DNA of 64,000 nt, from positions 19,056 to 83,055 of the forward strand of contig NZ_LZZT01000053.1 of the NCBI RefSeq assembly GCF_014170305.1. Reading direction: 5' to 3'. Position 1 is the stretch's first letter. The number at the start of each line of letters is the position of its first letter. The DNA comes from Achromobacter sp. UMC71. Its GTDB lineage: Bacteria; Pseudomonadota; Gammaproteobacteria; Burkholderiales; Burkholderiaceae_B. This document shows, piece by piece, positions 55,956 through 64,000 of the stretch. Position numbers and translations under genes: made by a program. The notes beneath the pieces are model-generated. The model was not told where the DNA came from and searched no databases. It was given only the letters and a program-made list of their open reading frames with translations.

Positions 55956-56714
55956 CTAGGCAGGCAACATGCCGGCGGCGGTGAAACCGCCATCCACGCA
56001 GATCACCTGCCCCGTAACATAGCTGGACTTGGAGTCATCGAGCAACCAGCTTATGGTGCCGTTCAACTCCTCGGGCGCCGCATAGCGATGCTGCGGCACC
56101 ACGCGTTCCCAGGCCTGGCGCGCCTGCGTGGTGTGCATCTGATTGACCAGCGGCGTCTCGACCGGCCCCGGCGCCACGGCGTTCACGCGGATGCCATAGG
56201 CCGCCAGTTCCACCGCCATCACCCGCGTCAGCGTCACGACCCCGCCCTTGGACGCCCCGTACGCGGCCCGGCCGGCGTTGCCGCGGATACCCGAGACCGA
56301 GGCGATGTTCACGATCGAGCCCCGGCCGCCGTCGCGCATGCGGCGAGCCACTTCGCGGGCCACCACGAACGAGCCCACCAGGTTGACTTCCAGGATCCGC
56401 CGCAACAGATCGGTCTCGGTGTCCAGGAACGGCACGTCGCGGCCGATTCCGGCGGAATTCACCAGGCCGCGGATCGCGCCAAAGCGCGCTTCCAGCCGGC
56501 CCAGCGCCTCGACCACGCCGGCTTCGTCCGACACATCCATGCGCACGCACGCATAGCGCTGGGGATCAGCCAGGTCCCGGACTTCGTCCAGCCGCTCTTG
56601 CGACACATCCGCCACCAGCACGGTGCGGCCGGCGTCCAGCAAACCGCGCGCGAGCGCCAGGCCGATGCCTGACGCGCCGCCGGTCACCAGGATCGCGTCT
56701 TGATTCGTCTGCAT
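55956..56714 (-). CDS. Short-chain dehydrogenase/reductase
   Basis: 252 residues from the ATG at 56714. Rossmann motif VTGGASGIGLALARGL, NSAGIG, and catalytic SVSGIRGNAGRAAYGASKGG with the Tyr-Lys pair. C-terminal VTGQVICVDGGFTAAGM is classical. Possible beta-oxidation-like 3-hydroxyacyl step between ligase and thiolase. Part of the leftward operon; 57 bases separate it from the PPC genes. Confidence 0.93.
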   Translation of the reverse strand: MQTNQDAILVTGGASGIGLALARGLLDAGRTVLVADVSQERLDEVRDLADPQRYACVRMDVSDEAGVVEALGRLEARFGAIRGLVNSAGIGRDVPFLDTETDLLRRILEVNLVGSFVVAREVARRMRDGGRGSIVNIASVSGIRGNAGRAAYGASKGGVVTLTRVMAVELAAYGIRVNAVAPGPVETPLVNQMHTTQARQAWERVVPQHRYAAPEELNGTISWLLDDSKSSYVTGQVICVDGGFTAAGMLPA

Positions 56715-56803
56715 GATTCTGTCTCCACTTTTTTGATTTCTGCTTCGGGTCACTGCCTTGCGCGTCGGCCCTCCTTGTCGCCGGTCCTGCGCGGCGCGCC
56801 GCG

Positions 56804-58453
56804 CTACGGCTTGTCGGCGGCCGGCAGGCAGCCGCGTTCGTAGAGCGCATTGCGCACCAGGTTCTTGGTGATCTTGCCGTAGCCGGAACGCGGCAGCGCA
56901 TCCCAGAAGAAGACGTGGCGCGGCAGCTTGTAGCGGGCCATCCGCGGCGCCATCCAGGCCAGCAGTTCGTCTTCGGCCAGCGTCTGCCCCGCGCGCGGCA
57001 CGCACACCATGACGCCCACCTCGCCCCACGTGGGATCCGGCACGCCCAGCACCGCCACTTCCGCCACCGCCGGGTGAGTCAGCACCTTCTCTTCGACCTC
57101 GCGCGGGTAGATGTTGGAGCCGCCCGAGATGTACATGTCGGACTGGCGGCCCGTGATGTACAGAAAGCCCTCGTCGTCCATGTAGCCCAGGTCGCCGGTG
57201 CGGAACCAGCCGTCGCGGAAAGCCTTGGCATTGGCTTGCGGGTTGGCGTAATAGCCCACGAACACCGCGGGTCCGCAGACGCAGATTTCGCCGCTTTCGC
57301 CGGCCGGCAGGCGGCGGCCCGCGTCGTCCTGGATGCTGATCTGCATGCCGGTGCGTTCGAAGCCGCACGTGCCGGCGCGCGCCGCGGGCGTATCGTCGGC
57401 GTGGTGCAGCTCGGGCGGCAGCACGGTGATGTTGCCGGTCACCTCGCCCAGGCCGAAGTACTGCACCAGCACGGGCCCCAGCTTGGCCAGGGCGCGCTTC
57501 TGGTCTTCGCGGTACATCGGCGCGCCCGCGTAGATGACATAGCGCAGGCTGCTGTGGTCGTGGGTATCCACGGCCGGATGCTCTACCAGCATTTTCACGA
57601 TGGTCGGCACCGTGAACATGTTGGTCACCCGATGCGCCTCGACCAGCCGCCAGAGTTCGGCGGCGTCGAATTTCTCGTGGAGCGGCAGCACCGTGCAGGC
57701 CCCGCGCGCGGCCTGCGTCAGAAAGTGGATTCCCGCGCCGTGGGACAGCGGCGCCACCGCCAGGCTCACGTCGCGCTCGGTGGTGCCCGGCATCAGGTCG
57801 CATAGATGATTGGCGATCACAAACGCCATCTGCCCATGCGTCAGCACCGCGGCCTTGGGATGCCCCGTGGTGCCGGACGTGAAGAAGAACCAGCACGGAT
57901 CGTCATACTGCACGTCCGCGCAGGGCAGCGGCTGGTCCAGCCGCGCCGCGATCAGGCTGCCGGTATCCGACTGACCGAAGGCGCCGGGCCCCAGCCGCGC
58001 CAGCAACGCCAGCCCGGGTACCGCCTGCGCCACCGCGGCCGCATGCTCGGGATAGTCGCCGTGGCACAGGAAGGCCCGGGCGCCCGATGCCTGCGCCAGA
58101 TACACGACCTCGTCCGGCGTGATGCGAAAGTTGGTGGGCACCCACACCGCCCCCAGGCGCAGCACGGCGAACAGGGTTTCCAGCAGCTCGAAGCCATTGC
58201 GGGAATGCACCAGCACGCGATCGCCCTTGGCGATGCCATGATCGGCCAAGGCCCGCGCCAGCGCCGCACAGCGCGCATCAAACGCCTTCCAGTTCAGTTG
58301 CCGATCGCCGCAGACCAGCGCCGCCCGCTCCGGGTGCCGGCGCGCGGCCTGGGTCACGAAGTGCGCCAGGTTCATGACGCGGCGCGACACCGGCGCCAGG
58401 CCGCCCGCGGGCGCGTCCGCGCGGAGAGCCTCCAGTACCGGCGGGGCGCTCAT
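56804..58453 (-). CDS. Acyl-CoA synthetase (AMP-forming)
   Basis: 549 residues from the ATG at 58453, ATGA overlap with the thiolase gene. Motifs: FFFTSGTTGHPKAAVLTH, FGLGEVTGN, WFRTGDLGYMDDEGFLYITG, and the C-terminal YGKITKN lysine. It activates a carboxylic acid (fatty or aromatic) as CoA thioester. The TRAP transporter that is divergently encoded may bring in the acid. Substrate unknown. Confidence 0.95.
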   Translation of the reverse strand: MSAPPVLEALRADAPAGGLAPVSRRVMNLAHFVTQAARRHPERAALVCGDRQLNWKAFDARCAALARALADHGIAKGDRVLVHSRNGFELLETLFAVLRLGAVWVPTNFRITPDEVVYLAQASGARAFLCHGDYPEHAAAVAQAVPGLALLARLGPGAFGQSDTGSLIAARLDQPLPCADVQYDDPCWFFFTSGTTGHPKAAVLTHGQMAFVIANHLCDLMPGTTERDVSLAVAPLSHGAGIHFLTQAARGACTVLPLHEKFDAAELWRLVEAHRVTNMFTVPTIVKMLVEHPAVDTHDHSSLRYVIYAGAPMYREDQKRALAKLGPVLVQYFGLGEVTGNITVLPPELHHADDTPAARAGTCGFERTGMQISIQDDAGRRLPAGESGEICVCGPAVFVGYYANPQANAKAFRDGWFRTGDLGYMDDEGFLYITGRQSDMYISGGSNIYPREVEEKVLTHPAVAEVAVLGVPDPTWGEVGVMVCVPRAGQTLAEDELLAWMAPRMARYKLPRHVFFWDALPRSGYGKITKNLVRNALYERGCLPAADKP

Positions 58454-59622
58454 TTCGCGCGCTCCAGGATGCTGACGTAATTGGCCACCGCCGCGCCGCC
58501 CATATTGAACACGCCGGCCAGCGCCGCGCCGGGGATCTGCATGCCCTGCGCCTCGCCCATCAGTTGCAGGCACGCCATGACATGCAGGGACACGCCGGTG
58601 GCGCCCACCGGATGCCCCTTCGCCTTCAGGCCGCCGGACGGATTGACGGGCAGGCGCCCGTCTTTCGCGGTCAGCCCTTCCAGCACCACTTTCCGGCCTT
58701 CACCCGGCGCCGCCAGGCCCATTGCCTCGTACTCGATCAGCTCGGCGACCGTGAAGCAATCGTGCGTTTCCACCAGGCTCAGGTCATCCAGCGACACCTT
58801 GCCCGCCGCCAGCGCCGCGCGCCAGGCCCGCGCCGCGCCCTCGAACGCGGTGGGGTCGCGCCGGCTCAGCGGCAGGAAGTCGTTGACCTGCTGGCGGGCG
58901 CGGAAACGGATGGCGCGGCGCAGATCTCCCACCATGTCTTCGCTGGCCAGCACCAGCGCGGCCGCCCCGTCGGACACGGGCGAACAATCCGTGCGGCGCA
59001 GCGGCGCGGCCACGTAGGGATTCTTGTCCGACACCGTATTGCAGAAATCGAAGCCCAGGTCCTTGCGGATCTGGGCATAGGGATTGTCGACCGCGTTCTT
59101 ATGGTTCTTCGCGGCGATGCGGGCCAGGCTTTCGCTTTGATCGCCATAGCGCTCGAAATAGGCTGTGGCGATGCGGCCAAACACCCCGGCGAAGCCGCCG
59201 TCAATGCCGGCCTCTTCCTTGCGATAGCTGGCGTTGAGCAAGATGTCGCCGATCTCGGCATTGGGACGGGATGTCATTTTCTCGGCGCCGACCACCAGCG
59301 CGACCCGTCCACGCCCGGATTCGATGAAATCCATGGCCGCATACAACGCGGCCGAGCCCGTGGCGCAGGCGTTCTCCAGCCGCGTTGCCGGCACATAGGC
59401 CAGCTCGGGTTGCGACAGCGCCACCAGCGCGCCCTGAAAGTCCTGCTTCTGGAAGCCGCCGTTCATGACGCCGACGTAGATGCCGTCGACCGCCCCGGCG
59501 GACAAGCCCGCATGCGCCAGTGCCGCGCCGCTGACGCGGGCCATCAGGCTTTCGGTATCGGGATCGTCGAGTTTTCCGAAGGGACTGTGCGACCATCCCG
59601 CAATCACGGCACGCTTGCTCAT
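58450..59622 (-). CDS. Thiolase family protein (SCP-x type)
   Basis: 390 residues. NACATGSAALYAAM carries the nucleophile Cys; ETHDCFTVAELIEYEAMGLA and LKAKGHPVGATGVS carry the later His/Cys motifs of the SCP2/SCP-x thiolase branch. It catalyses thiolytic cleavage or condensation of acyl-CoA. First enzyme gene after the IclR gene in the leftward operon. Confidence 0.93.
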   Translation of the reverse strand: MSKRAVIAGWSHSPFGKLDDPDTESLMARVSGAALAHAGLSAGAVDGIYVGVMNGGFQKQDFQGALVALSQPELAYVPATRLENACATGSAALYAAMDFIESGRGRVALVVGAEKMTSRPNAEIGDILLNASYRKEEAGIDGGFAGVFGRIATAYFERYGDQSESLARIAAKNHKNAVDNPYAQIRKDLGFDFCNTVSDKNPYVAAPLRRTDCSPVSDGAAALVLASEDMVGDLRRAIRFRARQQVNDFLPLSRRDPTAFEGAARAWRAALAAGKVSLDDLSLVETHDCFTVAELIEYEAMGLAAPGEGRKVVLEGLTAKDGRLPVNPSGGLKAKGHPVGATGVSLHVMACLQLMGEAQGMQIPGAALAGVFNMGGAAVANYVSILERAK

Positions 59623-59668
59623 TGCTGTCTCCTAAAAGGGGGGGCCCCTTGCCCGCCGGACCGCGGAC

Positions 59669-60553
59669 TCAGGGCTTTAGTTTCGGAACCGGAGGTCGCG
59701 CCCGCGCCTGCCGGTCTCCAGGGTTGGACTGGGCCTGCAGCCGCTTGGCCTCGCGCGACAACAGCTTGGCCAATTGGGACTGCCGGTCTTCGTTTTCCAT
59801 GCGCGACTCCACCGCCGCGATGCTCAGCGCGCCCAGCACGCCGCCATCGGCGTCGAGCAATGCCATGCCGATACCCCAGGAGCCCGGCACCACCAGCCCG
59901 CGGTTCACGGCATAGCCGCGTTCACGCACTTCGTTGACCAGATTGCGGATCAGGGGCACCGAATAGTGCGGATAGCGCGCCGCGATCAGGTCGGCATTGG
60001 CCCGCAGGCATTCCTCGACCTCTTCGTCGCGCAATGCGGCCAGAATGGCCAGGCTGCCCGCACCGACTCCCAGGGGATGGCGATCGCCCGGCAGCAAGGC
60101 GTGGGTTTTCAGGGGGCAGTCGCCGTCTTCGCGCAATACGCAGACCGCGAACACATCGCGCCGCACCGAGAAGAACGCCGAATCGCCGCACTCGTGCGCC
60201 AGGCGCGCCACCACGGGCGCGGCGCGCCGATTGATGCCGAACCGTTCGCTAGCCAGATTGCCCAGCACATGACATTCGGACCCCAGGAAGTAGCGCCGGC
60301 TGGACAGGTCCTGTTCGACCATGCCCTCAGCGGCCAGCGCCGCCAGCAGCCGGTGCACCGTCGGCTTGCTCATGCCGGTGGCGCGGGTCAGCGCGAGCAG
60401 GCCCGCGCCTTCGCCGCGCATGCGCGCGACTCCCCGCAGCACCACCATGGCGCGGGAGATCGCCTGCGCGCCGCCGACATGGGCAGCGCCCTCCTGCGCA
60501 GCATTTGCAGAAGGTCCATATTGTGGATCGTTATTTTCTTCCTGGATTTTCAT
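59669..60553 (-). CDS. IclR-family transcriptional regulator
   Basis: 294 residues. Winged helix LLALTRATGMSKPTVHRLLAALAAEGMVEQD; the effector domain contains RHPLGVGAGSLAILAALRDE and the late GWGIG-like motif PGSWGIGMALLDADGG. The N-terminus (IQEENNDPQYGPSANAAQEG) is a disordered leader. It is divergent from the TRAP genes and first in the degradation operon, so it most likely controls both. Palindromes similar to the one near 44120 lie in the intergenic region. Confidence 0.94.
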   Translation of the reverse strand: MKIQEENNDPQYGPSANAAQEGAAHVGGAQAISRAMVVLRGVARMRGEGAGLLALTRATGMSKPTVHRLLAALAAEGMVEQDLSSRRYFLGSECHVLGNLASERFGINRRAAPVVARLAHECGDSAFFSVRRDVFAVCVLREDGDCPLKTHALLPGDRHPLGVGAGSLAILAALRDEEVEECLRANADLIAARYPHYSVPLIRNLVNEVRERGYAVNRGLVVPGSWGIGMALLDADGGVLGALSIAAVESRMENEDRQSQLAKLLSREAKRLQAQSNPGDRQARARPPVPKLKP

Positions 60554-60578
60554 GATGGCCCTGTTTGACGTTTATTTT

Positions 60579-60602
60579 ATTGATTTACCGGGTTAAATCA
60601 AT
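60579..60602. promoter_or_regulatory. Palindrome between IclR and TRAP genes
   Basis: ATTGATTTA and TAAATCAAT are perfect 9-base arms around CCGGGT. A second candidate operator in the divergent region. Confidence 0.5.
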
Positions 60603-60631
60603 ATGATTAAATATATTCAATCCTAGTTAAT

Positions 60632-60648
60632 GGTTCATATAGTGGACC
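60632..60648. promoter_or_regulatory. IclR-like operator candidate
   Basis: GGTTCATATAGTGGACC has arms GGTTCAT and GTGGACC (inverted with two mismatches). It resembles GTCCATA-A-TATGGAC at 44120-44134. Confidence 0.5.
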
Positions 60649-60735
60649 TGATGTAGAAATAAAGCAAGATGCCGGCAACGGCGCTTTATCCGGTTTCCCT
60701 AGACGGCGGCCGGTTCTCATAATCAAGGAGACAAC

Positions 60736-61749
60736 ATGAATACGACTCGTCGGAAACTGATGAGCGCCGCGGGAGGCGGCGCGCTTTTGGCCCTGGCGCC
60801 CTATCAACGGGCACTGGCGGCGCCGGAGTTTCGCTACAAGTACGCCAACAACCTGCCGCCGTCGCACCCCATGAACCTGCGGGCGCAAGAAGCGGCCCAG
60901 AACATCGCGCGCGACACGAACGGGCGCTTTGAACTGGCGGTGTTCCCCAACAGCCAGCTGGGTTCGGACACCGACACGTTGAGCCAGTTGCGCGCCGGCG
61001 CGGTCGAATTCTTCACCTTGTCCGGCCTGATCCTGTCCACCCTGGTGCCCAGCGCGTCCATCAGCGGCGTGGGCTTTGCCTTCCCCGGCTACGACGCCGT
61101 CTGGAAGGCGATGGACGGCGAACTCGGCGCGCATATCCGCGCCGAGATCAACAGCCGCGGCCTGATCGTCATGGACCACATCTGGGACAGCGGCTTTCGC
61201 CAGGTGACCACCAGCTCGCGCGCCATCAGCGGCCCTGGCGACTTCCGCGACCTGAAGATCCGCGTGCCGGTCAGCCCGTTATGGACTTCCATGTTCAAGG
61301 CCCTGGGGTCCTCTCCGGCCAGCATCAACTTCAACGAAACCTATTCCGCGCTGCAGACCCGCGTGGTCGACGCCCAGGAAAACCCCCTGGCCATCATCCA
61401 GACCGCCAAACTCTACGAAGTACAGAAGTACTGCTCCATGACCAACCACATGTGGGACGGCTTCTGGTTCCTGGGCAACCGCCGCGCCTGGGAAAAACTG
61501 CCAGCCGACATCCGCGAAATCGTCGCCAGGCACATCAATGCCGCGGGCATGGCCGAGCGCGCCGACGTGCTGGCCCTGAACAACCAGCTGCAGTCCAAGC
61601 TGGCCGAAGAAGGCCTGGCCTTCAACACGCCCGACGCCGAGCCCATGCGCGACGCCCTGCGCAAGGCCGGCTTCTATGCCAGCTGGAAGGAAAAGTACGG
61701 GGACAAGGCCTGGGGCCTGCTTGAGCAATCGGTCGGGAGACTGTCATGA
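60736..61749 (+). CDS. TRAP transporter periplasmic receptor (DctP family)
   Basis: 337 residues, AAGGAG ribosome site. The signal sequence has a twin-Arg motif (TTRRKLMSAAGGGALLALAP), suggesting Tat export. Family pattern: YANNLPPSHPMNLRAQEAAQ, ELAVFPNSQLGSDTDTLSQL and the substrate-Arg region TRVVDAQENPLAII. It binds an organic acid in the periplasm and hands it to the fused DctQM. Overlaps the next gene by four bases. Confidence 0.95.
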   Translation: MNTTRRKLMSAAGGGALLALAPYQRALAAPEFRYKYANNLPPSHPMNLRAQEAAQNIARDTNGRFELAVFPNSQLGSDTDTLSQLRAGAVEFFTLSGLILSTLVPSASISGVGFAFPGYDAVWKAMDGELGAHIRAEINSRGLIVMDHIWDSGFRQVTTSSRAISGPGDFRDLKIRVPVSPLWTSMFKALGSSPASINFNETYSALQTRVVDAQENPLAIIQTAKLYEVQKYCSMTNHMWDGFWFLGNRRAWEKLPADIREIVARHINAAGMAERADVLALNNQLQSKLAEEGLAFNTPDAEPMRDALRKAGFYASWKEKYGDKAWGLLEQSVGRLS

Positions 61750-63653
61750 GGGTGGCCGTCGCGCAGGCCGGCCCCTCGCCGGCCGTGGATCCGCATTCCG
61801 GACACGACCAGGCCGCGCCGCCGCGCCGGGCCTGGGCCCAGTCCCTGGACAACGCGCTGGGGCATCTGGTTGAAATTCCGGCCGCCATCCTGGTGGTCGC
61901 CGAGATCGTCATCCTGTTCGCCGGGGTCGTGGCGCGCTACGCGCTGCACACGCCGCTGGTCTGGTCGGACGAACTGGCCTCCATCCTGTTCCTCTGGCTG
62001 GCCATGCTGGGCGCCGTGGTCGCCTTCCGGCGCGGCGAGCACATGCGCATGGCGGCGCTGGTCAACCGGGCCTCCCCCGCCACCCGCGCCGTCCTGGACA
62101 TGGTTGCCGTTGCCGCCGCCCTGGCCTTCCTGCTGCTGCTGCAGGCGCCCGGCCTGGAATACGCGTCGGAAGAGCGCTACGTCACCACCGCCGCCCTGGA
62201 GATCCCCAACATCTGGCGAGCCGCGGCGCTGCCCACCGGCACGGCCCTGATGCTGGTGATCGCGCTGCTGCGTCTGGTCGAACGCGCCCAGTGGCGCACC
62301 GTCGGGCTGGCGCTGGCCCTGGTGGGTGCGGCGGTCGGCATCCTGGTGCTGCTGCAACCGGTCTTGCTGGGACTGGGCAATCTCAATCTGCTGATCTTCT
62401 TTGTCGGCGTCGTCGCCGCCACCGTCTTCGCGGGCGTGCCCATCGCGTTCGCGTTCGGCCTGGCGACGTTCGGCTACTTGTCGCTGACCACCAACGTTCC
62501 CATGATGGTGGTGGTCGGGCGCATGGACGAAGGCATGTCGCACCTGATCCTGCTGGCCGTGCCGCTGTTCGTGTTCCTGGGCGTCCTGATCGAAATGACC
62601 GGCATGGCGCAGCGCATGGTGGCGTTTCTGGCCAGCCTGTTGGGACACGTACGCGGCGGACTGTCCTATGTGCTGATCGGGGCCATGTACGTCGTGTCCG
62701 GCATTTCCGGCGCCAAGGCCGCAGACATGGCCGCCGTCGCGCCCGTGCTGTTCCCCGAAATGCGCAAACGCGGCGCCGACGAGGGCGACCTGGTCGCCCT
62801 GCTCTCGGCCACCGGCGCACAGACCGAAACCGTGCCGCCCAGCCTGGTGCTCATCACCATCGGGTCGGTTACCGGCGTTTCCATCACCGCGCTCTTCACC
62901 GGCGGCCTGTTGCCCGGCCTGGTCCTGGGCTTGATGCTGTGCCTGGTCGTCTGGTGGCGCAATCGCCACAAGGGGCTGCGCGCGGCGCGCAAAGCCACCG
63001 GCCGCGAAATCGGCCGCGCTTTCCTCATCGCCTTGCCCGCCCTGGCCCTGCCCTTCGTCATCCGCGCCGCCGTCGTCGAAGGCATCGCCACCGCCACCGA
63101 GGTCTCCACCATCGGCATCGTCTATGCCACGCTCGTCGGCCTGCTGGTCTACCGCTGTTTCGATCCCAAGCGGCTCAAGCCGATGCTGGTCGACACCGCC
63201 TGCCTGTCCGGCGCCATCCTGCTCATCATCGGCACCGCCACCAGCATGGCCTGGGCTCTGACCCAATCCGGCTTCTCCAGCCAGCTTGCCAGCGTCATGT
63301 CGGGCTTGCCCGGCGGGTCAGCCACGTTCCTGGCCGTCTCCATCATCGCCTTCATCATCCTGGGCAGCGTTCTCGAAGGCATCCCCGCCATCGTCCTGTT
63401 CGGTCCCCTGCTCTTCCCGATCGCCCACCAGATGGGCATCCATGAAGTGCACTACGCCATGGTCGTCATCCTTTCCATGGGCATCGGCCTGTTCGCCCCG
63501 CCCTTCGGCGTCGGCTACTACGCCGCCTGCGCCATCGGCCGCGTCTCGCCCGATGCCGGCATCCGGCCCATCATGGGCTACCTCGCCTCCATCGGCGTAG
63601 GCATCATCATCATCGCCGCCATCCCGTGGCTCTCGATCGGGTTCCTGCGCTAG
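61746..63653 (+). CDS. TRAP transporter fused permease (DctQM)
   Basis: 635 residues, ATGA overlap with the receptor gene. The N-terminal ~170 residues are the DctQ part with four helices (WSDELASILFLWLAMLGAVV); the rest is the DctM part of about twelve helices (FAGVPIAFAFGLATFGYLSL, PLFVFLGVLIEMTGM, SGISGAKAADMAAVAPVLFP, GLFAPPFGVGYYAACAIG). A sodium-driven uptake system for a carboxylate. The 3' end is duplicated in inverted orientation at the edge of the window. Confidence 0.95.
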   Translation: MRVAVAQAGPSPAVDPHSGHDQAAPPRRAWAQSLDNALGHLVEIPAAILVVAEIVILFAGVVARYALHTPLVWSDELASILFLWLAMLGAVVAFRRGEHMRMAALVNRASPATRAVLDMVAVAAALAFLLLLQAPGLEYASEERYVTTAALEIPNIWRAAALPTGTALMLVIALLRLVERAQWRTVGLALALVGAAVGILVLLQPVLLGLGNLNLLIFFVGVVAATVFAGVPIAFAFGLATFGYLSLTTNVPMMVVVGRMDEGMSHLILLAVPLFVFLGVLIEMTGMAQRMVAFLASLLGHVRGGLSYVLIGAMYVVSGISGAKAADMAAVAPVLFPEMRKRGADEGDLVALLSATGAQTETVPPSLVLITIGSVTGVSITALFTGGLLPGLVLGLMLCLVVWWRNRHKGLRAARKATGREIGRAFLIALPALALPFVIRAAVVEGIATATEVSTIGIVYATLVGLLVYRCFDPKRLKPMLVDTACLSGAILLIIGTATSMAWALTQSGFSSQLASVMSGLPGGSATFLAVSIIAFIILGSVLEGIPAIVLFGPLLFPIAHQMGIHEVHYAMVVILSMGIGLFAPPFGVGYYAACAIGRVSPDAGIRPIMGYLASIGVGIIIIAAIPWLSIGFLR

Positions 63654-63742
63654 GCACAACCACGCGCCATCCCCTCGCCCCGGCAAAGGCCGTCAGCAAC
63701 GCATCGCTGACGGCCTTTGCCACAAGCATCCCCCCAAAATAT
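63581..63742. repeat. Inverted repeat, left arm
   Basis: 162 bases covering the 3' end of the DctQM gene, its stop and the downstream hairpin. They are the exact reverse complement of 63839-64000, with a 96-base spacer. The repeat continues past the window edge. Confidence 0.95.
63682..63721 (+). terminator. Hairpin after DctQM
   Basis: GGCAAAGGCCGTCAGC and GCTGACGGCCTTTGCC are perfect 16-bp arms with an 8-base loop. There is no T tract. The same hairpin is present at 63860-63899 in the other arm. Confidence 0.65.
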
Positions 63743-63838
63743 CCTCGCAAACCGGGCCCATGCCGGCGCGGCATCGTGACGCGCCCGGATTGCGCTAAGG
63801 GAAACCCCGCGATAGATAACCCGCATACCTGATCCCAC

Positions 63839-64000
63839 ATATTTTGGGGGGATGCTTGTGGCAAAGGCCGTCAGCGATGCGTTGCTGACGGCCTTTGCCG
63901 GGGCGAGGGGATGGCGCGTGGTTGTGCCTAGCGCAGGAACCCGATCGAGAGCCACGGGATGGCGGCGATGATGATGATGCCTACGCCGATGGAGGCGAGG
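63839..64000. repeat. Inverted repeat, right arm
   Basis: Exact reverse complement of 63581-63742, extending to the last base of the window. It contains the 3' end of a second copy of the DctQM gene on the minus strand. Confidence 0.95.
63928..64000 (-). CDS. 3' end of a second DctQM-like gene (partial)
   Basis: The minus strand from 64000 to a TAG at 63928 encodes the same final residues as the DctQM gene (ASIGVGIIIIAAIPWLSIGF, LR). Whether it belongs to a full second TRAP permease gene or is only an inverted duplicate cannot be seen. Confidence 0.6.
   Translation of the reverse strand, partial: LASIGVGIIIIAAIPWLSIGFLR

Overview
The window is GC-rich DNA with dense coding on both strands. 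It most likely comes from a beta-proteobacterium of the family Alcaligenaceae, either Bordetella or a close relative such as Achromobacter. The evidence is a pertactin-like autotransporter at the left edge, a Bug-type extracytoplasmic receptor next to an amidase, a TRAP transporter system, a BrkB-type membrane protein, and a groESL operon carrying both a CIRCE element and a heat-shock-like promoter. Species was not determined. All identifications are by reading translated sequence and recalling family motifs; no database search was run.

Layout. 1-8 kb: a truncated pertactin-like autotransporter (minus strand), an ECF sigma/anti-sigma pair, a lipoprotein, an ABC-F ATPase, a MaoC-like protein and an ankyrin protein. 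8.2-14.9 kb: a signalling block of a lone receiver, a large CHASE3-GAF hybrid kinase with three receivers, CheR, CheB without a receiver, and a receiver-kinase; there is no chemoreceptor or CheA. 15-18.8 kb: a LysR regulator with an unusual C-terminal extension, divergent from a Bug receptor and an amidase. 19.5-22.5 kb: a second autotransporter and an orphan antitoxin. 22.8-31 kb: small redox and hydrolase genes (AhpD-like, SDR, Ohr-like, cupin, alpha/beta hydrolase, metallo-hydrolase) with an ECF41-type sigma factor; a textbook ECF41-type promoter lies in front of the LysR gene. 30.4-35.5 kb: a decayed accessory stretch with LprI-like and DUF4189 secreted proteins and fragments of an IS5-type transposase, an IclR regulator, an autotransporter and a LOG-family protein. 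35.5-43.9 kb: a diguanylate cyclase, groESL, BrkB, MarR, and an aldehyde dehydrogenase/2-aminomuconate deaminase/LysR group.

44.2-54.9 kb is the most notable region. It is a co-directional, mostly overlapping cluster of ten genes: PhyH dioxygenase, a methyltransferase resembling 2-ketoarginine methyltransferase, class I aminotransferase, ornithine aminotransferase, arginase, MFS transporter, a second methyltransferase, FAD amino-acid-oxidase-like enzyme, pyrroline-5-carboxylate-reductase-like enzyme and a ketol-acid reductoisomerase. Read together, these predict a route from arginine through 3-methyl-2-ketoarginine, 3-methylarginine and 3-methylornithine to a 3-methylproline-type imino acid, which could then be hydroxylated or N-methylated and exported. 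This pathway is an inference.

54.9-63.7 kb: a leftward operon (IclR, thiolase, acyl-CoA ligase, SDR, two PPC/DUF296 proteins) divergent from a TRAP transporter (DctP and fused DctQM), probably for uptake and CoA-dependent breakdown of an organic acid. Similar GTCCA/TGGAC palindromes occur in front of the biosynthetic cluster and in the IclR/TRAP intergenic region, so both may belong to one regulon. The window ends in a perfect inverted repeat of at least 162 bp that duplicates the 3' end of the DctQM gene.
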